Of a DNA stretch of 64,000 nucleotides, positions 7,728 through 17,092 are shown in pieces (the stretch's first letter is position 1; every line of letters starts with the position of its first letter). The stretch covers positions 1 through 64,000 of the forward strand of contig JAFSVU010000013.1 of NCBI GenBank assembly GCA_017444825.1, given 5' to 3'. The notes under the pieces were generated by a model. The model worked only from the letters and a program-made list of their open reading frames with translations, was not told the origin of the DNA and made no database searches. Origin of the DNA: Clostridia bacterium (GTDB taxonomy: Bacteria; Bacillota; Clostridia; UBA1212). A program made the translations under genes and the position numbers.

Positions 7728-10100
7728 ATGAAAAAAGCTGCGTTGATCGGCGGCAGCGAGCTCTATCCTGTCAGGATCGGTGTTGATGATGATTTGGTAA
7801 ACGAGCCTTACAAAGCTCTCGAAGGCGGGAGTTTTTGCGGGCAAAAAATAAAATGGTCTCCGGACCCGTTGGTTTCGTACAGATTTGGCAACGTTCAGGC
7901 AAGCGACGGCCTGCAGCTTTTCTGCGCCTACCCGGCCTCCTACAAAACCTCCCGGCAGGAGAGTTTTCTCAACGCGGATTCGATCCTTACGCCACAAACC
8001 AATATAACCGTGAAAGGCGACGGAGACATACTCTTTGATTTCGGGGTGGAATTTGCGGCCTGGCTTGAGATCGAAAGTCCGGACCTTGTTCAGGATGGGA
8101 GCATATTGCTCAGTGTGAGCGAATACAACATGCCCGAAGCGGTAAACAAGGGCGCGGAATCGCCTCGAAAAACCGCCGTTCCGAAGCAAATATCGGGAAC
8201 AGTCTTTAGGCTTGAGCTGAACCGTGAGCTCTACGAAGGTGTGAGATTCGGCTTTATTCACGTGAGAGGCCTTAAAAAAGAGTTTCATATCACAGGCGTG
8301 AGGCTTGTGTGTCAGGTAAAGCCCGCAAATTACAACGGAAGCTTTGAATGCGACAATGAGCTCTTAAACAGGATCTGGTACACCGCGGCTTACGATGTGC
8401 GGGTGAACTTGAAAAAGGACTATATTTCCGCGATCCTCGTAGACAGAGGGGACCGGCACTCATGGACGGGGGATGCTTATACCGCTCAGGCGGCATCGCT
8501 TACGGCGTTTGCAAACTATGATTTTGTGCTGAACAATCTTCGGTACACATCCGCCCATCCCAACGGAATAGAAAGCTTTGAACTGTACTGGGTGCTTAGC
8601 CTCATTGATTATTTTGATCACACCGGAGACAGGGACGGCGTGCTTGGCCTTCTTCCTGAAGCGTTGGCGAGGCTTGAGCATGCGATCGAGGTGTGGGACA
8701 ATGTGCCGGATCTGTCGTTTCTCGGATGGGACGAGAGGCTTGGCGCAGGGTTTGAGGACCCGAACACAGCGGGAAACAAGCTTTCGTACAAGGCTCTTTC
8801 AATAGAATGCTTCAGGAGATTTGCCAATGTGCTTGACTGCCTGGGAAACAGCGGTGAGGCGGCGCGACTCAGGCGCATTGCGGACGAAAAAACACGGGAA
8901 CTTAACTTGGATCCGGAGCTTTTCAAAGACTGCGGCATCCATGCATTGGCGGACGCTGTGAACGCAGGCGTATTAAGTGACAATATCACGGGGAAGCTGT
9001 TTGAAAAATACTTATCCGACCGCGCCAACCGCATATCATATTCACCCTTTAGCGAATACTTTATCTTGAAAGCTCTGGCAAAGGCCGGAAAATATGACGA
9101 CGCCATCTCTTCGGTGATCGATCTATGGGGAAGCCAGATCAGGTACGGCGGGACCTGCTTTTTTGAAGTCTGGAGGCCGGACTGGGCGGAGGAACTTCGT
9201 AAAAACGGCCCAATGGTAAACGATCAGGCGGGTTACACCAGCCTTGCCCACCCCTGGAGCGCGGGTGTGCTTCCCTGGATGTCTTCGGAGCTCCTTGGCA
9301 TAAAGCCTCTCGTTCCCGGATTCTCGAGATTTTCGGTCACGCCCCATCCCGGCTCGTTCCTTAAGCGGGTAAAAGGCGAAATGCCTACAAAATACGGTAA
9401 CATAAAAGTATCCTTTGACTTCCTGTCAGGCAGGCATAGCGTCTCCGTTCCGAAAAATACCGTGGCAGTTATCGGGATCCCAAAGGCGGGAAGGACTGTG
9501 ACGGGCCTGAAACCGGGAGGTATTGCCGCAGCACCGGACCGGGAGGATGACGGGTTTTACTATTTTGACAACGTGCAGGAAGGGGATTACACCTTCACCG
9601 GGGATCATTCGGGCGCTACGGGAAAATACAGGGCTCCGACGTATAAATACCCGGCAAGGTTTCTTGGAAGAGGCCTTGAAACCAATGACCTCCCCGGAAA
9701 GGAGGGAAGGTACATTTGCGGAAATGAGGAGGAAAGCCGGCTTCCGGAATATGTCGAGAGTATTGGTCTGTCAAACGGGATCGTCATTGGCGAGGGAGAA
9801 ACGGCGCAGTACGCCACAAACTACGACAACGTATGCTCGCAAACGTTCACATTGGATATAAAACTGAAATACAGGCGAAGGTACATGGTGTCGCTTTTTT
9901 TTCCTTCCGGGGATGATGAAAAGAGTCTGGCGGTCGAGATGTTCGACGGAAGAACGCGAGAGCTTATTGCGCCTGTGAAAGTGCTTTCGGACTACAAGGG
10001 CGGCGAATATATGGTGTATGAATACGACCGGTCCGCAAGGTTCAGGATAGATCACGTGAGGGGCGATTTTGTTTCGCTGAGGGAGATATGCTTCGGCTAA
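7728..10100 (+). CDS. GH78-like (alpha-L-rhamnosidase family) glycoside hydrolase
   Basis: A 790-aa protein without a signal peptide, so probably cytoplasmic. An N-terminal beta-sandwich is followed by an (alpha/alpha)6-barrel segment (about residues 205-560), then a C-terminal beta domain. The barrel contains WTGDA in VDRGDRHSWTGDA near residue 245, the site of the GH78 catalytic-acid motif (usually RDE..GWTGDA). The end of the barrel reads HPWSAGVLPWMSSELLGIKP, typical of GH78. The expected Glu of the RDE motif aligns with Asp. GGAGG lies 10 nt before ATG 7728, favouring it over TTG 7722. Specificity is unknown. Confidence 0.75.
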   Translation: MKKAALIGGSELYPVRIGVDDDLVNEPYKALEGGSFCGQKIKWSPDPLVSYRFGNVQASDGLQLFCAYPASYKTSRQESFLNADSILTPQTNITVKGDGDILFDFGVEFAAWLEIESPDLVQDGSILLSVSEYNMPEAVNKGAESPRKTAVPKQISGTVFRLELNRELYEGVRFGFIHVRGLKKEFHITGVRLVCQVKPANYNGSFECDNELLNRIWYTAAYDVRVNLKKDYISAILVDRGDRHSWTGDAYTAQAASLTAFANYDFVLNNLRYTSAHPNGIESFELYWVLSLIDYFDHTGDRDGVLGLLPEALARLEHAIEVWDNVPDLSFLGWDERLGAGFEDPNTAGNKLSYKALSIECFRRFANVLDCLGNSGEAARLRRIADEKTRELNLDPELFKDCGIHALADAVNAGVLSDNITGKLFEKYLSDRANRISYSPFSEYFILKALAKAGKYDDAISSVIDLWGSQIRYGGTCFFEVWRPDWAEELRKNGPMVNDQAGYTSLAHPWSAGVLPWMSSELLGIKPLVPGFSRFSVTPHPGSFLKRVKGEMPTKYGNIKVSFDFLSGRHSVSVPKNTVAVIGIPKAGRTVTGLKPGGIAAAPDREDDGFYYFDNVQEGDYTFTGDHSGATGKYRAPTYKYPARFLGRGLETNDLPGKEGRYICGNEEESRLPEYVESIGLSNGIVIGEGETAQYATNYDNVCSQTFTLDIKLKYRRRYMVSLFFPSGDDEKSLAVEMFDGRTRELIAPVKVLSDYKGGEYMVYEYDRSARFRIDHVRGDFVSLREICFG

Positions 10101-10241
10101 ATGTTTCCTGCGTAGGTGGCCTCAAGAAACCTTGAAAAACCCTTAATTCAAGGCCTTTAATGTAAACCTGCTGCGGGGTATGTTATAATTGTCTCATAAA
10201 TCATCAGAAAGGGCCTCAATTAGTGATAAAGGAGTTTGCTT

Positions 10242-12083
10242 ATGGGACGAATTACTGTTAATAAAAAAGAGAAAAAACCGAAGCCTAAGTACAATATGTT
10301 TCAAAACGTCGGTTTCATGCTGAAAACCGCGGCGGAAGCAAAAGAAAAGAAGATCTTTGCCATAACAGCGGCCTTGATCCTGTTGTCGGTCGGAAACGGA
10401 CTGCTCTCGATCTACGCCGCTCCTCTTGTAATTAGAGGCCTTCAGGAGAATGCTTCGCTTCAGTCCCTTCTTCTCACTGTTTTGTGGGTGTTTTCATCGA
10501 TGGCGCTTATCGACACTGCCTATACCTACATCAACGTCAATGCACCTTACCCGAAAATCTCCGTACGCATGCATATCCTGAAGAAGGTGAACGAGAAGGC
10601 ATGCATCGTATCGTTCCAGAGCAGGCTCGAGACCAGGTACAGGGAACTCTCCCGTGGCGCATACTCGTACTGCAGCAATAACAACTCTGCGACGGAGGCC
10701 ATCTGGAACACGTTGTTCTCACTTGGAAGCAGTATTATTGGTTTTGTTGTTTTTGTGGTGATGCTCACCGCCGTTCAGCCTGTCCTGCTGGCGATCGTGG
10801 TCGTGACGTCACTGATCGGCTATTTTTCCACGAATTACATAAACGGCTACGGGTACAGACACAGGGAGGAGCGGGACAAGACCGAAAACCGCCGGTGGTA
10901 CGTAAACGACGTCACCGAATCCCTGGAGGCCGCAAAGGATATACGCATTTTCAATATGCAGCCCTGGCTGACGGCATTGGCGAGGGAGGCGGACGAGGTT
11001 ATGACCGCTTTTCACAGAAAAGCTGCTTCGGTGTACATCTGGTCAAAGATCATCGATCTGGTGCTGACGTTTCTTCAGAACGGTGCGGCATATGTATATC
11101 TGATCGGCGCTGTGGTGCTTGGCAGGATGGACGTGGCTACATTCACCCTTTGCTTTGCGGTGGTGGGCAATTTCACAGGCAGGTTCACGGAGATCCTGGG
11201 AGGGTTCAACACGCTTTACCGCCAAAGCCTCGATATTTCCGCGCTCAGGGAGTTTCTCGAATATCCGGAGCCATTCAGGTTTGAGGGAGGCGTCATACCG
11301 GAACATATCGGGACCGTGGAACTTCGGAATGTGAGCTACCGTTATCCGGGGACTGAAAAAGACGTGCTCTCGGGGATCGATCTTACGCTGAGACCCGGTG
11401 AGAGGCTTGCCATCGTCGGCCTCAACGGGGCGGGGAAAACAACTCTTGCGAGAATAGTATGCGGGCTTCTTGACCCGACTGAGGGGACGGTCCTCGTAAA
11501 CGGCGTTGATCTGAAGGAATACAACAGAGGTGCCTATTACAAGTGTTTTTCCGCAGTTTTTCAGGACTTCAGCATACTGGCAGAGACAATTGCCCGGAAC
11601 ATATCCCAGACTGACGGGGAGCAGGACATGACCAAGGTCATCAGCTGCGCAAAGCAGGCAGGCATTGACGAAAAGATATCAAGCCTCAAGGATGGCTATG
11701 AAACACATTTAAACAGGAGCGTATACGATGACGCAATAGATCTTTCGGGAGGCGAGAAACAGAGGCTCATGCTGGCAAGGGCACTCTATAAGGATGGGGA
11801 GTTCCTGCTGCTTGACGAGCCGACTGCCGCATTAGATCCTCTGGCTGAGGCTGATATTTACAACAAATACAACGAGATCACTGCCGGGAAAACGGCGATA
11901 TACATATCACACCGACTCGCATCCACGCGTTTTTGCGACAGGATAATACTGCTGGACGGCGCTGTGATAGCCGAGGAGGGGACCCACGAGGAACTGATAT
12001 CAATTGGCGGGAAATATGCGGAGTTTTTTGAGGTCCAGAGCAGGTATTACAGAGAGGAGGGCGGAAAAAATGAAGAAGAATGA
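10242..12083 (+). CDS. ABC exporter subunit A (membrane plus ATPase half-transporter)
   Basis: A 613-aa type IV half-transporter with an N-terminal transmembrane domain of about six helices (residues 45-330) and a C-terminal nucleotide-binding domain. It carries Walker A GLNGAGKTT, signature LSGGEKQR and Walker B LLLDEPTAALD, all canonical. GGAG lies 7 nt before ATG 10242; TTG 10236 is too close to it. The gene overlaps the next half-transporter by 14 bp, indicating a translationally coupled heterodimer. A TATAAT at 10184-10189 could be its -10 box. No accessory gene reveals the substrate. Confidence 0.88.
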   Translation: MGRITVNKKEKKPKPKYNMFQNVGFMLKTAAEAKEKKIFAITAALILLSVGNGLLSIYAAPLVIRGLQENASLQSLLLTVLWVFSSMALIDTAYTYINVNAPYPKISVRMHILKKVNEKACIVSFQSRLETRYRELSRGAYSYCSNNNSATEAIWNTLFSLGSSIIGFVVFVVMLTAVQPVLLAIVVVTSLIGYFSTNYINGYGYRHREERDKTENRRWYVNDVTESLEAAKDIRIFNMQPWLTALAREADEVMTAFHRKAASVYIWSKIIDLVLTFLQNGAAYVYLIGAVVLGRMDVATFTLCFAVVGNFTGRFTEILGGFNTLYRQSLDISALREFLEYPEPFRFEGGVIPEHIGTVELRNVSYRYPGTEKDVLSGIDLTLRPGERLAIVGLNGAGKTTLARIVCGLLDPTEGTVLVNGVDLKEYNRGAYYKCFSAVFQDFSILAETIARNISQTDGEQDMTKVISCAKQAGIDEKISSLKDGYETHLNRSVYDDAIDLSGGEKQRLMLARALYKDGEFLLLDEPTAALDPLAEADIYNKYNEITAGKTAIYISHRLASTRFCDRIILLDGAVIAEEGTHEELISIGGKYAEFFEVQSRYYREEGGKNEEE

Positions 12084-13938
12084 AGAGAAGGTATCATTCG
12101 GGGAGGCTCTGAAACTCAATTGGCGTGGATTTATGCTGGTTTATAAGCAGAGACCTCAGATGATCGTTTCGAGACTTGTGGCTCCCATCTGGGATACCGT
12201 TGTTTCCTATCTGGTCATCTGGCTTTCCGCCCGGGTAATAGACGAACTGGCCGGGAACCGTGATGTGGAACGGCTTAAATTTCTTGTCATAATGACATTG
12301 GCGGTGACCGCGGTCTCAGCCCTCATTTCAGCCTTCATCAGGAGATGGAGGGATATCGAAAACGTGGCGACCTGGTTTGAGGTCATCAGGATATTTATCA
12401 ATAAAAAAGCGTCTCTTGACTATGCGGACCTGGACAATCCAAAGACACACGAGCTCATTTCGGCCATCGAGATGAACCGCAGATTCACGGGAGGAGGCTT
12501 GTTCCGGGTGGTAGGTTATTTCGAGAACATATTCAGGAGCCTGTTTCAAATCGGGGGCGGCCTTTTGCTGACGATCTCCTTCTTCACAAGCAGATCCACA
12601 GTGAACACCGGATCTGTGATATCTCCCGACAGCCCGCTCATTACAATAGCCGTCGCAATTGCGCTGATCGTGGCAGTTTTCCTCAGTTCACATATGAAAA
12701 ACAAGGCCGATGGAATATGGGCGAGCAAAGCCAAGACCCGCGTCTACGGCAACAGGGCCTTTGGCCATTACGGCTGGCTGGGTTGCGATGACGGCGCCGC
12801 GGCGGATGTGCGCCTTTATGAGCAGTGGAAGATCTGCGGTAAGTACGTGGCGAACAAGGTCTCGACCTTTGAATCCAAGGGCCTCTATGCCAAACTGTGC
12901 AGATACCCCGTGGGTGTCTACTACGCAATTTCAAACGGTATAAGCATCCTTTTCAGCGCAGTGGTCAATGCGTTCATATGCGTAAAAGCTTTGGCAGGGG
13001 CCTTTGGCGTCGGCATGGTGGCCCAGTACACCACGTCCACCACCAGGGTCTTCTTCGGCATAGGCAGCCTCATTCAGCTCTACGGCTCGCTTAAGAACAA
13101 CGTTCCCTACCTGAAGCTTGAGTTTGAGCTCCTTGACATGAAGAATACATTGGCGAGGGGCACCCGTCACGTGGAACCCGCACGGGAGGATGAGGGCATA
13201 GAATTCAGGAACGTTTCCTTTAAGTACCCGGGCTCAGACGAATACGTGCTTAAGGATGTTAACATAAAGTTCAGGACAGGCTCGAGGCTTGCGGCTGTGG
13301 GCATGAACGGCTCGGGAAAGACCACCTTTATAAAGCTCCTCTGCAGGCTCTACGACCCAACCGAGGGTGAGATACTCTATAACGGCGTCAATATCAAGGA
13401 ATACGATTACGACGAATATCTGAATATGTTCGGAGTGGTCTTCCAGGATTTTTACATCACCGATTTCAAGCTGGGAGAGAACGTTTCGGCGGGGCCAATA
13501 ACGGATCCGGAAAAAGTGATGGAATGTCTCGAGGAGGCGGGCTTCGGAGACAAGCTCCGGGAGTACAAGGACGGCATCGATACCTACATCGGCAAAGGCT
13601 ACGGCTGGGAAGGCGTGGACGTCTCGGGCGGCGAGAACCAGAAGATAGCTATAGCGAGAGCTCTTTACAAGGACGCTCCATTCATAATACTCGATGAGCC
13701 CACCGCATCCCTTGACCCGCTTGCCGAAGCTGATATATACTCTAAATTCAATGAAATAGCCAAAAACAAGTCGGCTATTTACATAAGTCACAGGCTTTCA
13801 AGCTGTAAATTCTGCGACGAGATCGCCGTGTTCCACGAGGGCAGGATAATAGAGCAGGGGACCCATGAGGCTTTGCTTTCCAACGAACAGGGCAAATATT
13901 ACGAGCTGTGGCACGCTCAGGCCCGGTACTACACATGA
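12070..13938 (+). CDS. ABC exporter subunit B (membrane plus ATPase half-transporter)
   Basis: A 622-aa partner of the preceding gene. The transmembrane domain covers about residues 20-350. The ATPase domain has Walker A GMNGSGKTT, Walker B IILDEPTASLD and a signature VSGGENQK in place of LSGGQ. GAGGAGG sits 9 nt before ATG 12070, inside the end of the first gene. Both subunits keep a D-loop SLDPLAEAD or ALDPLAEAD, showing recent common ancestry. Export of a peptide, lipid or drug is likely but unassigned. Confidence 0.88.
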   Translation: MKKNEEKVSFGEALKLNWRGFMLVYKQRPQMIVSRLVAPIWDTVVSYLVIWLSARVIDELAGNRDVERLKFLVIMTLAVTAVSALISAFIRRWRDIENVATWFEVIRIFINKKASLDYADLDNPKTHELISAIEMNRRFTGGGLFRVVGYFENIFRSLFQIGGGLLLTISFFTSRSTVNTGSVISPDSPLITIAVAIALIVAVFLSSHMKNKADGIWASKAKTRVYGNRAFGHYGWLGCDDGAAADVRLYEQWKICGKYVANKVSTFESKGLYAKLCRYPVGVYYAISNGISILFSAVVNAFICVKALAGAFGVGMVAQYTTSTTRVFFGIGSLIQLYGSLKNNVPYLKLEFELLDMKNTLARGTRHVEPAREDEGIEFRNVSFKYPGSDEYVLKDVNIKFRTGSRLAAVGMNGSGKTTFIKLLCRLYDPTEGEILYNGVNIKEYDYDEYLNMFGVVFQDFYITDFKLGENVSAGPITDPEKVMECLEEAGFGDKLREYKDGIDTYIGKGYGWEGVDVSGGENQKIAIARALYKDAPFIILDEPTASLDPLAEADIYSKFNEIAKNKSAIYISHRLSSCKFCDEIAVFHEGRIIEQGTHEALLSNEQGKYYELWHAQARYYT

Positions 13939-13973
13939 CGTTTTGCTGATAACGGTCTGCAAAAGGAGATGGC

Positions 13974-14417
13974 ATGAAAAACATCGTATTTATGAGAGCA
14001 TCGGAGGAGTGGCAGCGCGCGGGCGCATATTCCGTCCGCATACAGGGCATGAACCGCCGGTACCACATTTCCCTCAGGGATGAATTTGACGGGCACGACG
14101 GGGACGGCACCTTGTACATTGTCGCCCTTGACGACGGCTACCCGGTGGCCACCTGCAGGTTCTACGAAATAACCAATGACACCGCCTCCCTTGGACGGGT
14201 GGTGGTGCTCCCGGAGTACAGGGGAGCGGGGCTCGGCAGCAGGGTGGTCGAAGAGGCGGAGACCTGGATCGGCGAGCTTGGTTATAAAAGGATAGTCATC
14301 GACAGCCGCGTGGAGGTTGTTCCATTTTATGAAAAATTAGGTTACAATATGGAAGCAGGCGCGGAGGCCGAAATGAACGGCGTGTTCGAGTGCGTAAAAA
14401 TGACGAAGACGCTTTAA
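13974..14417 (+). CDS. GNAT-family N-acetyltransferase
   Basis: A 147-aa protein with the GNAT core. The beta4 strand and pyrophosphate-binding loop read GRVVVLPEYRGAGLGSRVVEE, matching the R/QxxGxG/A acetyl-CoA motif. The C-terminal KIGY-like segment is FYEKLGYNMEAG. AAGGAG precedes ATG 13974. Close relatives include ElaA-like and YjdJ-like acetyltransferases, but the substrate cannot be inferred. It lies 35 bp after the ABC pair and could be cotranscribed. Confidence 0.82.
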   Translation: MKNIVFMRASEEWQRAGAYSVRIQGMNRRYHISLRDEFDGHDGDGTLYIVALDDGYPVATCRFYEITNDTASLGRVVVLPEYRGAGLGSRVVEEAETWIGELGYKRIVIDSRVEVVPFYEKLGYNMEAGAEAEMNGVFECVKMTKTL

Positions 14418-14471
14418 AAAAGGATTCCGGCGGCGCTGCTTTTTAAGACTGCGTAAAGAGGTGACTTCCCC

Positions 14472-14870
14472 ATGACCTGGATCCTTATGATGATCTCAGA
14501 CCTTGTAATACCGGTCATACTGCTGGTTTTCGGCAGGCTGTTTACGAAGGAATCGCCGGGAAAGATCAACAAGATCTACGGCTACAGGACGAAAAGATCA
14601 ATGGCGAATGACAAGACCTGGGAGTTTGCCCACAAATACAGCGGGAGAATAATGCTCGCGCTGGGGCTGGGACTCCTTGCGGTGTCGTGGCTGCCATTGG
14701 TTTTTGTGTTCGGGAAGGAGGACTCTGTGGTCGGGCTCACCGGTGTGCTGGTGATGATACCGCAGGTTCTTTCCATATCTCTTGTAATCATATTTACGGA
14801 GCGGGCCCTCAAAAAGAATTTCGACGAAGAGGGAAACCGGATCACGGAGGATCGGCATGGAAAACTATGA
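14472..14870 (+). CDS. SdpI/YhfL-family integral membrane protein
   Basis: A 132-aa membrane protein with about three hydrophobic helices. It carries the family signature KINKIYGYRTKRSMANDKTW followed by AHKYSGRI. SdpI of Bacillus subtilis confers immunity to the SdpC killing factor, but most homologues are uncharacterised and no toxin gene is adjacent. AGAGGTGAC precedes ATG 14472. The 3' end overlaps the next start by 14 bp, so translation is probably coupled. Confidence 0.8.
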   Translation: MTWILMMISDLVIPVILLVFGRLFTKESPGKINKIYGYRTKRSMANDKTWEFAHKYSGRIMLALGLGLLAVSWLPLVFVFGKEDSVVGLTGVLVMIPQVLSISLVIIFTERALKKNFDEEGNRITEDRHGKL

Positions 14871-15336
14871 AGAACTGACGGCTATGGCCTCTGCTCTGGC
14901 AGACGGGGACCTCTGGGACATGTCTGTTTACGCGAATATCAGCGCATTGCTGTACGGGAATCTGCCGGACGTGAGCTGGGCGGGGTTCTACATCGCAAAA
15001 AGTCACGCAGACAATAACCGATGCGACCCGGGCCAAGACACCCTTCTCCTCGGCCCGTTCTGCGGAAAGCCCGCCTGCGTCGTTATCCCCTTCGGCAAGG
15101 GGGTCTGCGGCACCGCGGCGCTGAAAAAGGAGACCCTGGTGGTGGAGGACGTGGAGAAATTTCCGGGGCACATCGCCTGCGACCCTGACAGCAGGTCTGA
15201 GATAGTCGTCCCCCTCATGAAGGACGGCAGGGTCATTGGCGTTCTCGACATTGACAGCGATAAAAAAGGCAGGTTCGGCGGGGCCGACAAAGAGGGTCTC
15301 GAGAAGGTCTGCAGGATGCTGGAAACAAAGATCTGA
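14857..15336 (+). CDS. msrC: Free methionine-(R)-sulfoxide reductase (GAF-type fRMsr)
   Basis: A 159-aa GAF-domain enzyme that reduces free L-methionine-(R)-sulfoxide. The three cysteines of the family are in place: GKPACVVIP, GVCGTAA and HIACD. The core motif PFGKGVCGTAA and the ending VPLMKDGRVIGVLDID are typical. The extra Cys in GPFCGK is not part of the usual set. GGAGG lies upstream of ATG 14857 inside the preceding gene. It is followed 31 bp later by msrA, giving a small methionine-oxidation repair cluster. Confidence 0.92.
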   Translation: MENYEELTAMASALADGDLWDMSVYANISALLYGNLPDVSWAGFYIAKSHADNNRCDPGQDTLLLGPFCGKPACVVIPFGKGVCGTAALKKETLVVEDVEKFPGHIACDPDSRSEIVVPLMKDGRVIGVLDIDSDKKGRFGGADKEGLEKVCRMLETKI

Positions 15337-15367
15337 CAGACATGTATAGATCTGACGGGCGTGTATT

Positions 15368-15862
15368 ATGAAAGAGGCTTATTTTGCGGGCGGGTGCTTC
15401 TGGTGCATCGGCGGCTTTTTCGAACAGATGGAGGGCGTGATCTCAGTCACCAGCGGCTACAGCGGAGGCGACGAGAAGGATCCTTCCTACGAGGACGTGA
15501 AAGCCCAGAAAACGGGGCACCGCGAGACCATAAAGATCACCTATGACGAGGGAAAGATCGGATATAAGGATCTGCTTGATTTCTTCCTCGCCAATGTAGA
15601 CCCCTTCGACGGCGGAGGCCAGTTTATCGACCGGGGCAGGTCGTATACATTGGCGATATATTACACCTGTGAGGAGGATAAAAAAGCTGCCGAAGAGGCG
15701 GTGGAAAAGATAGAGAGGGACAGCGGAAGGGCTGTGTTCGTGCCGGTGGAGGCGTTCAAGAGCTTTTACGGCGCGGAGGACTATCACCAGCATTTCAGCC
15801 TGAAGCATCCTAAGGAATACGAAGAGGAACTGATCGAATCAGGGAGAAAAGGGAGACAGTGA
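15368..15862 (+). CDS. msrA: Peptide methionine-(S)-sulfoxide reductase MsrA
   Basis: A 164-aa enzyme that repairs methionine-S-sulfoxide in proteins. The catalytic motif GGCFWC is at residues 8-13 and GYSGG follows at about 36. The substrate-site segment GGGQFIDRGRSY and the YHQHF motif are present. The catalytic residue is encoded as Cys, not selenocysteine. The C-terminus has no resolving-Cys tail, so recycling partners are unclear. It ends 1 bp before pepT. Confidence 0.93.
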   Translation: MKEAYFAGGCFWCIGGFFEQMEGVISVTSGYSGGDEKDPSYEDVKAQKTGHRETIKITYDEGKIGYKDLLDFFLANVDPFDGGGQFIDRGRSYTLAIYYTCEEDKKAAEEAVEKIERDSGRAVFVPVEAFKSFYGAEDYHQHFSLKHPKEYEEELIESGRKGRQ

Positions 15863-15863
15863 C

Positions 15864-17081
15864 ATGACTGTAGTTGAAAGATTTCTGGGCTATGTAAAAA
15901 CGTATACCACCAGCGACGAGAACAGCGGGACGACGCCCTCCACGGATAGGCAGTTTGCGCTGGCAGACAGACTTGTGAAGGAGCTTAAAGAAGCGGGCGT
16001 TGCGGATGCCGCAAGGGACGATAAGTGCTACGTTTACGGGCATATTCCGGCCACCCCGGGGCTTGAGAAGGCGCCGGCCATTGGGTTCATTGCCCATATG
16101 GACACGGCCCCGGACTTCTGCGGCGAGAACGTGGACCCAAGAATAATAGAAAACTACGACGGGCAGGACATTCCTCTCGGCACCTCCGGCAGGACCATCG
16201 CAAACAAGGACTTTCCACACCTTGCCTCGCTGAAGGGTAAGAGCCTGATAGTGACAGACGGAAGGACGCTGCTTGGCGGAGACGACAAGGCGGGCTGCGC
16301 AGAGATCGTTGCCGCGGCTGAGGAACTCATAAAGAGCGGCCGGCCCCACGGGAAGGTCTGCATCGGTTTTACTCCCGACGAGGAGATCGGAAGAGGCGCT
16401 GACTTTTTCTCCGTTGAGAAGCTTGGCGCGGATTTTGCGTACACTGTGGACGGAGGCCCGGTGAACGAGGTGGAATACGAGACCTTCAACGCCGCAAAGG
16501 CCATCTTTGAGATCAACGGCTTCAACGTCCATCCGGGCGCCGCCAAGGACATCATGATCAATGCCCAGCTGGTGGCAATGGAGATCGACGGTCTTCTCCC
16601 CAAGGGCGAAACGCCAAGGGACACGTCCGGGTACGAGGGCTTCTACCACCTCTGCCACATGGAGGGGGACGTGGAAAAGGCCACCCTTTACTACATCATC
16701 AGGGACCACGACAGCGAGAAATTTGAGCTCAGAAAAGCCATCATGAAATCTGCGGCCATGAGAATGAACTCAAAGTACGGCGAGGGCACCGTCAACGTGA
16801 CCGTGACCGACCAGTACAGAAACATGTCGGAGGTCATAAAAAAGAACTTCCACCTCATCGAAAATGCCATTGACGTGATAAAGTCCCAGGGCCTGGAACC
16901 CGGGACCGAACCCGTAAGAGGCGGCACCGACGGTTCAAGGCTCTCGTTCATGGGGCTTCCCTGCCCGAACCTGGGCACCGGCACGTATGCGATGCACGGC
17001 CCCTACGAGCACACCTGCATAGAGGAAATGGAGACGTCTGTAAAAATAATTCTCGGAATTATAGGCAAATACGCAAAATAA
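15864..17081 (+). CDS. pepT: Peptidase T (tripeptide aminopeptidase)
   Basis: A 405-aa cytoplasmic M20-family zinc peptidase that removes the N-terminal residue from tripeptides. Metal and catalytic motifs are visible: FIAHMDTAPD, LLGGDDKAG, TPDEEIGRGAD and the PVRGGTDGSRLSFMGLPCPN segment near the C-terminus, followed by HGPYE. Length is normal for PepT. GGAGACAGTGAC precedes ATG 15864, and it is tightly packed after msrA, consistent with cotranscription. Confidence 0.95.
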   Translation: MTVVERFLGYVKTYTTSDENSGTTPSTDRQFALADRLVKELKEAGVADAARDDKCYVYGHIPATPGLEKAPAIGFIAHMDTAPDFCGENVDPRIIENYDGQDIPLGTSGRTIANKDFPHLASLKGKSLIVTDGRTLLGGDDKAGCAEIVAAAEELIKSGRPHGKVCIGFTPDEEIGRGADFFSVEKLGADFAYTVDGGPVNEVEYETFNAAKAIFEINGFNVHPGAAKDIMINAQLVAMEIDGLLPKGETPRDTSGYEGFYHLCHMEGDVEKATLYYIIRDHDSEKFELRKAIMKSAAMRMNSKYGEGTVNVTVTDQYRNMSEVIKKNFHLIENAIDVIKSQGLEPGTEPVRGGTDGSRLSFMGLPCPNLGTGTYAMHGPYEHTCIEEMETSVKIILGIIGKYAK

Positions 17082-17092
17082 CGGTCCGTAAC

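Noticed and set aside
15368-15862. MsrA as a selenoprotein
   Set aside because: The catalytic codon in GGCFWC is a Cys codon, not UGA.
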